Positions 31,474 through 34,342 of a DNA stretch of 34,342 nucleotides are shown one piece after another. How positions within the stretch are numbered: position 1 is the first letter of the stretch; every line of letters begins with the position of its first letter. The notes below the pieces were generated by a model. The model ran no database searches. It was given only the letters and a program-made list of their open reading frames with translations, and was not told where the DNA came from. The DNA is taken from the NCBI GenBank assembly GCA_030626795.1, contig DAOUTI010000005.1, positions 1-34,342 on the forward strand, in the 5' to 3' direction. The position numbers and the translations under genes are program-made. This DNA comes from Flavobacteriaceae bacterium (GTDB taxonomy: Bacteria; Bacteroidota; Bacteroidia; Flavobacteriales; Flavobacteriaceae).

Positions 31474-31490
31474 TTTCCGTTTAACGGAAA
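31474..31490. promoter_or_regulatory. Perfect palindrome between hemB and hemL
   Basis: TTTCCGTT (31474-31481) and AACGGAAA (31483-31490) are perfectly inverted around a single T. It starts 2 bases after the hemB stop and ends 15 bases before the hemL ATG at 31506. As RNA it would form a short hairpin near the ribosome-binding region of hemL; as DNA it is a typical dimer-binding site. No U-tract follows, so it is not a terminator. Confidence 0.5.
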
Positions 31491-31505
31491 TTGATAATAC
31501 TGAAA

Positions 31506-32804
31506 ATGAAATTAGAAAAATCAATTGAATTATATACAAAAGGACAAAAACATTTAGTTGGAGCTGTAAATTCACCTGTTAGAGCATTTAAATCTGTTGG
31601 AGGAGTTCCTTTATTTATTGATAAAGCAGAAGGAAGTAAAATTTTTGATGTAGATGGCAATGAATATATAGATCTTGTTTTATCCTACGGACCCATGATT
31701 TTAGGTCACAGAAATAGAAAGGTTGAAAAAGCAGTAAAAAAAGCCTTGAAAAAAGGAACAACCTTTGGTGCTTCTACTAAAGGGGAAATAAAATTAGCTA
31801 AAATTGTATGTAATGCTTTTCCAGGAATGGATAAAGTGCGTTTTGTAAACTCTGGTACCGAAGCTGTTTTAAGTGCAATTCGTTTAGCTAGAGCCTTTAC
31901 AGGAAATAATAAAATTATAAAATTTGCTGGTTGTTATCATGGACATTCTGATGCCTTATTGGTTGCTGCAGGTTCTGGCTTAGCTACTTTGAGTATACCA
32001 GGAAGCAAAGGTGTACCTGATGAAGCTGTAAAAAACACATTGATTGCCGAGTATAATAATATAACAAGTGTTAAAGAGCAATTAACAAAACACAACGATA
32101 TTGCAGCCATAATTATTGAACCAATTGCAGGTAATATGGGTGTTGTAAAACCTATACCTGAATTCATTAAAGAATTAAGAACAATAACAAAAGAAAAAAA
32201 AATATTGCTAATAATTGATGAAGTGATGACTGGTTTTCGTTCAAAATTTGGTGGAGCTCAAGAACTTTTAAATATTGAAGCAGATATTACCTGTTTAGGA
32301 AAAGTTGTTGGAGGTGGTTTTCCTGTAGGCGCTTATGGAGCAAGAAATGAAATTATGGAAATGGTTTCTCCATTAGGGGAAATGTACCAAGCAGGGACTT
32401 TGTCTGGTAATCCAATAGCAATGGCGTGTGGTATTGCAACACTAAAAGAACTAAAAAATAAAAACCCATACAAGCAGTTTGAAAAAACTGCAAAACGTAT
32501 AGAAGAAATATTATTAGAAGCTGCGAAAGAAAACAATATTGATTTACAAGTTAACAGATTTGGCTCTATGATAAATCCATTTTTTACTAAAGAAAAAGTA
32601 ACTGATTTTAAAACAGCACAATCTAGTGATACAGATAAGTTTAAAACGTTTTTCTGGAAAATGATAGAGAACGGAGTGTTTTTACCTCCTTCCCAATTTG
32701 AATCTTGGTTTTTATCTACAAAACTAAGTAAGAAAGATCTAGAAAAAATAACAAAAGCTGTAAATATTGCTATGCAAGCTGTAGCTACTAAAACTAAAAA
32801 CTAA
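31506..32804 (+). CDS. hemL: Glutamate-1-semialdehyde 2,1-aminomutase HemL
   Basis: From the ATG at 31506 the protein has 432 residues, close to the typical 426-430; a TTG at 31491, placed directly on the edge of the palindrome, would add five. It converts glutamate-1-semialdehyde to 5-aminolevulinate. The PLP-dependent class III aminotransferase fold is shown by [13 protein letters not shown] near the start, [41 protein letters not shown], and the Schiff-base Lys266 in [16 protein letters not shown]. It lies 34 bases after hemB and 2 bases before hemE. With hemA it gives a full C5 pathway to ALA. Confidence 0.97.
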   Translation: MKLEKSIELYTKGQKHLVGAVNSPVRAFKSVGGVPLFIDKAEGSKIFDVDGNEYIDLVLSYGPMILGHRNRKVEKAVKKALKKGTTFGASTKGEIKLAKIVCNAFPGMDKVRFVNSGTEAVLSAIRLARAFTGNNKIIKFAGCYHGHSDALLVAAGSGLATLSIPGSKGVPDEAVKNTLIAEYNNITSVKEQLTKHNDIAAIIIEPIAGNMGVVKPIPEFIKELRTITKEKKILLIIDEVMTGFRSKFGGAQELLNIEADITCLGKVVGGGFPVGAYGARNEIMEMVSPLGEMYQAGTLSGNPIAMACGIATLKELKNKNPYKQFEKTAKRIEEILLEAAKENNIDLQVNRFGSMINPFFTKEKVTDFKTAQSSDTDKFKTFFWKMIENGVFLPPSQFESWFLSTKLSKKDLEKITKAVNIAMQAVATKTKN

Positions 32805-32806
32805 AC

Positions 32807-33832
32807 ATGTCAAATATTAAAAACGACTTATTTTTAAGAGCCTTAAAAGGGGGGATTGTTGATCGACCACCAGTATGGATGATGCGACAGGCAGGAAGGT
32901 TTTTACCCGAATTTATGGCTATTCGTGATAAATATGATTTTTTTACACGATGTCAAACTCCTGAATTAGCTTCAGAAATTACGGTACAACCCATCAGAAG
33001 GTTTGGCATGGATGCTGCGATTTTATTTTCTGATATTTTGGTTATTCCACAAGCAATGAATATCCCATTTGAAATGAAAGAAGGTTTGGGTCCTTATTTA
33101 CCAAATCCTATTCGGTCTCAAAAAGATGTTGATGAAACTATAGTACCTAATATTGATGAAACTTTAGGTTATGTAATGGATGCTATAAAATTAACCAAAG
33201 AAATGCTGAACAATGAAATACCTTTAATTGGTTTTGCAGGCTCACCATGGACGATTCTATGCTATTGTGTTCAAGGTCAGGGTTCAAAAACTTTTGATAA
33301 AGCAAAAGAATTTTGTTTCACCCAACCTATAGCGGCACATACGCTTTTACAAAAGATTACAGATACTACTATTGCTTACTTGAAAGAAAAAGTAAAAGCT
33401 GGAGTAGATGTTGTTCAAATATTTGATTCTTGGGGAGGTATGCTATCACCAACTGATTATCAAGAATTTTCTTGGAAATATATCAAACAAATTATTGATG
33501 CACTGAAAGATGATGCTCCGGTTATAGCTTTTGCCAAAGGATGCTGGTATGCCTTAGAAGATATGTCAAATTCAAATGTTTCTGCTTTGGGTGTTGACTG
33601 GACAATCACTCCTCAAATAGCAAGAAAACTGACTGGAAACAAAGTTACTTTACAGGGTAACCTTGACCCTACTCGATTATTATCTCCTCCAAAAGAAATA
33701 AAAAAATTAGTCACCAAAATGATTGATGATTTTGGTAAAGACAAATACATTGTAAACTTAGGTCATGGTATTTTACCAAATATACCATTAGATAATGCAA
33801 AAGCATTTATTGATGCTGTAAAAGAATATTAA
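32807..33832 (+). CDS. hemE: Uroporphyrinogen decarboxylase HemE
   Basis: The 341-residue enzyme removes the four acetate carboxyls of uroporphyrinogen III to give coproporphyrinogen III. Conserved residues are Arg27 and Arg31 in [14 protein letters not shown], Asp76 in [10 protein letters not shown], Tyr153 in [11 protein letters not shown], and the NLGHGILPN segment near the end. The length is normal. It is separated from hemL by only 2 bases, so the two are translationally coupled, and from hemN by 64 bases that contain a hairpin. No anomaly was noticed. Confidence 0.97.
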   Translation: MSNIKNDLFLRALKGGIVDRPPVWMMRQAGRFLPEFMAIRDKYDFFTRCQTPELASEITVQPIRRFGMDAAILFSDILVIPQAMNIPFEMKEGLGPYLPNPIRSQKDVDETIVPNIDETLGYVMDAIKLTKEMLNNEIPLIGFAGSPWTILCYCVQGQGSKTFDKAKEFCFTQPIAAHTLLQKITDTTIAYLKEKVKAGVDVVQIFDSWGGMLSPTDYQEFSWKYIKQIIDALKDDAPVIAFAKGCWYALEDMSNSNVSALGVDWTITPQIARKLTGNKVTLQGNLDPTRLLSPPKEIKKLVTKMIDDFGKDKYIVNLGHGILPNIPLDNAKAFIDAVKEY

Positions 33833-33849
33833 ATAGTTGTTAGTTTATT

Positions 33850-33882
33850 GTTATTGGTTGTTAAACATTATTAACCAATAAC
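33850..33882 (+). promoter_or_regulatory. Hairpin between hemE and hemN
   Basis: GTTATTGGTT (33850-33859) is perfectly complementary to AACCAATAAC (33873-33882), with a 13-base loop. It lies 18 bases after the hemE stop and ends 14 bases before the hemN ATG at 33897. It is not followed by a U-tract, so it is more likely to affect transcript processing, stability or hemN translation than to terminate. Confidence 0.5.
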
Positions 33883-33896
33883 CAACAAACAAAAAT

Positions 33897-34342
33897 ATGA
33901 AGAATTTAATTCAAAAATACAATATTCCTGGGCCAAGATATACCAGCTACCCCACTGTTCCGTTTTGGGACAAAGAAGGTATTGCTTTAGAAAATTGGAA
34001 ACAATCCACTATCAAATCATTCAAAGAAAGTAATGACAGTGAAGGTATTAGTTTGTATATTCATTTGCCTTTTTGTGAGAGTTTATGTACGTTTTGCGCC
34101 TGCCACAAACGCATCACAAAACGCCATAGTGTTGAAGAGCCTTACCTGCAAACCGTTTTAAAAGAATGGAACTTATACTGCAATATGCTAGTCGAGAGAC
34201 CAAAAATAAGAGAAATCCATCTAGGAGGAGGTACGCCAACATTTTTTTCTTCAGAAAATTTAAAAGAATTAATTGATGGAATTTTTAAAAGAGCAGACAA
34301 ATTCAAAAATTTTGAATTTAGTTATGAAGGACATCCGAATCA
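33897..34342 (+). CDS. hemN: Oxygen-independent coproporphyrinogen III oxidase HemN (5' part)
   Basis: The frame is open from the ATG at 33897 to the end of the window, giving 148 residues of about 450. The start MKNLIQKYNIPGPRYTSYPT is typical of HemN, and PFCESLCTFCAC carries the CxxxCxxCxC cluster that binds the [4Fe-4S] of this radical-SAM enzyme. EIHLGGGTPTFF is the SAM-binding GGGTP motif. The enzyme converts coproporphyrinogen III to protoporphyrinogen IX with S-adenosylmethionine rather than oxygen. No hemF is seen in this window. It is the last visible gene of the heme operon. Confidence 0.95.
   Translation, partial: MKNLIQKYNIPGPRYTSYPTVPFWDKEGIALENWKQSTIKSFKESNDSEGISLYIHLPFCESLCTFCACHKRITKRHSVEEPYLQTVLKEWNLYCNMLVERPKIREIHLGGGTPTFFSSENLKELIDGIFKRADKFKNFEFSYEGHPN

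Noticed and set aside
1-34342. CRISPR arrays, insertion sequences, tRNA or rRNA genes
   Set aside because: No regularly spaced repeats, transposase motifs, terminal inverted repeats with target duplications, or cloverleaf-like sequences were recognised on either strand.

Overview
The window is AT-rich (roughly one third G+C by eye) and looks like a chromosomal segment of a Bacteroidota bacterium, most likely a marine member of the Flavobacteriaceae. Evidence: families largely confined to that phylum (DUF2807, DUF4421, DUF4369, DUF6787, BBP2 porin, S46 dipeptidyl-peptidase); many exported proteins with short flavobacterial signal peptides; almost no Shine-Dalgarno sequences; and repeated matches to the Bacteroidota -7 promoter element TAnnTTTG. 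I see no phage, transposase, CRISPR, rRNA or tRNA.

Region 1 (1-6.5 kb): tail of an unidentified gene; a minus-strand group of a PadR regulator, a PspC-domain membrane protein and a DUF2807 lipoprotein (envelope stress type), with a DUF4870 membrane protein upstream; a DUF4442 hotdog-fold protein; a DUF4369 lipoprotein; a DUF819 membrane permease. Region 2 (6.7-12 kb): an overlapping sugar 1-kinase/nucleotidyltransferase pair, then a DUF4421 outer-membrane protein and an S46 dipeptidyl-peptidase whose specificity residue is Arg, as in DPP11. Region 3 (12-14 kb): a four-gene minus-strand operon of SPFH protein, DUF4177 protein, small membrane protein and ribbon-helix-helix DNA-binding protein; two of these are only about 55 codons long. 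Region 4 (14.2-16.9 kb): an ammonium operon of outer-membrane porin, PII protein and AmtB. Region 5 (17-25.4 kb): S1/P1 nuclease, DUF1801, VanX-like D-Ala-D-Ala dipeptidase, HtpG, a small CBM48 protein, a stand-alone FabH-type ketosynthase, a glutamate/aspartate symporter, DUF937 and DUF6787, mostly single genes separated by strong hairpin terminators.

Region 6 (25.4 kb to the end) is the most coherent: a divergent heme gene cluster. hemH-hemJ-orf84 runs leftward and hemA-hemCD-hemB-hemL-hemE-hemN rightward, so every enzyme from glutamyl-tRNA to protoheme is encoded within 9 kb. Notable details are a HemC-HemD fusion, a TTG start for hemH, a Cys-rich insertion in ferrochelatase, a perfect palindrome between hemB and hemL, and a hairpin between hemE and hemN. 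hemN is cut by the window end.

Nothing here is clearly a wholly new system. The best leads are the SPFH/DUF4177/membrane/RHH operon, the PII protein lacking the uridylylated Tyr, the RNA/DNA structures inside the heme operon and the palindrome in front of htpG.
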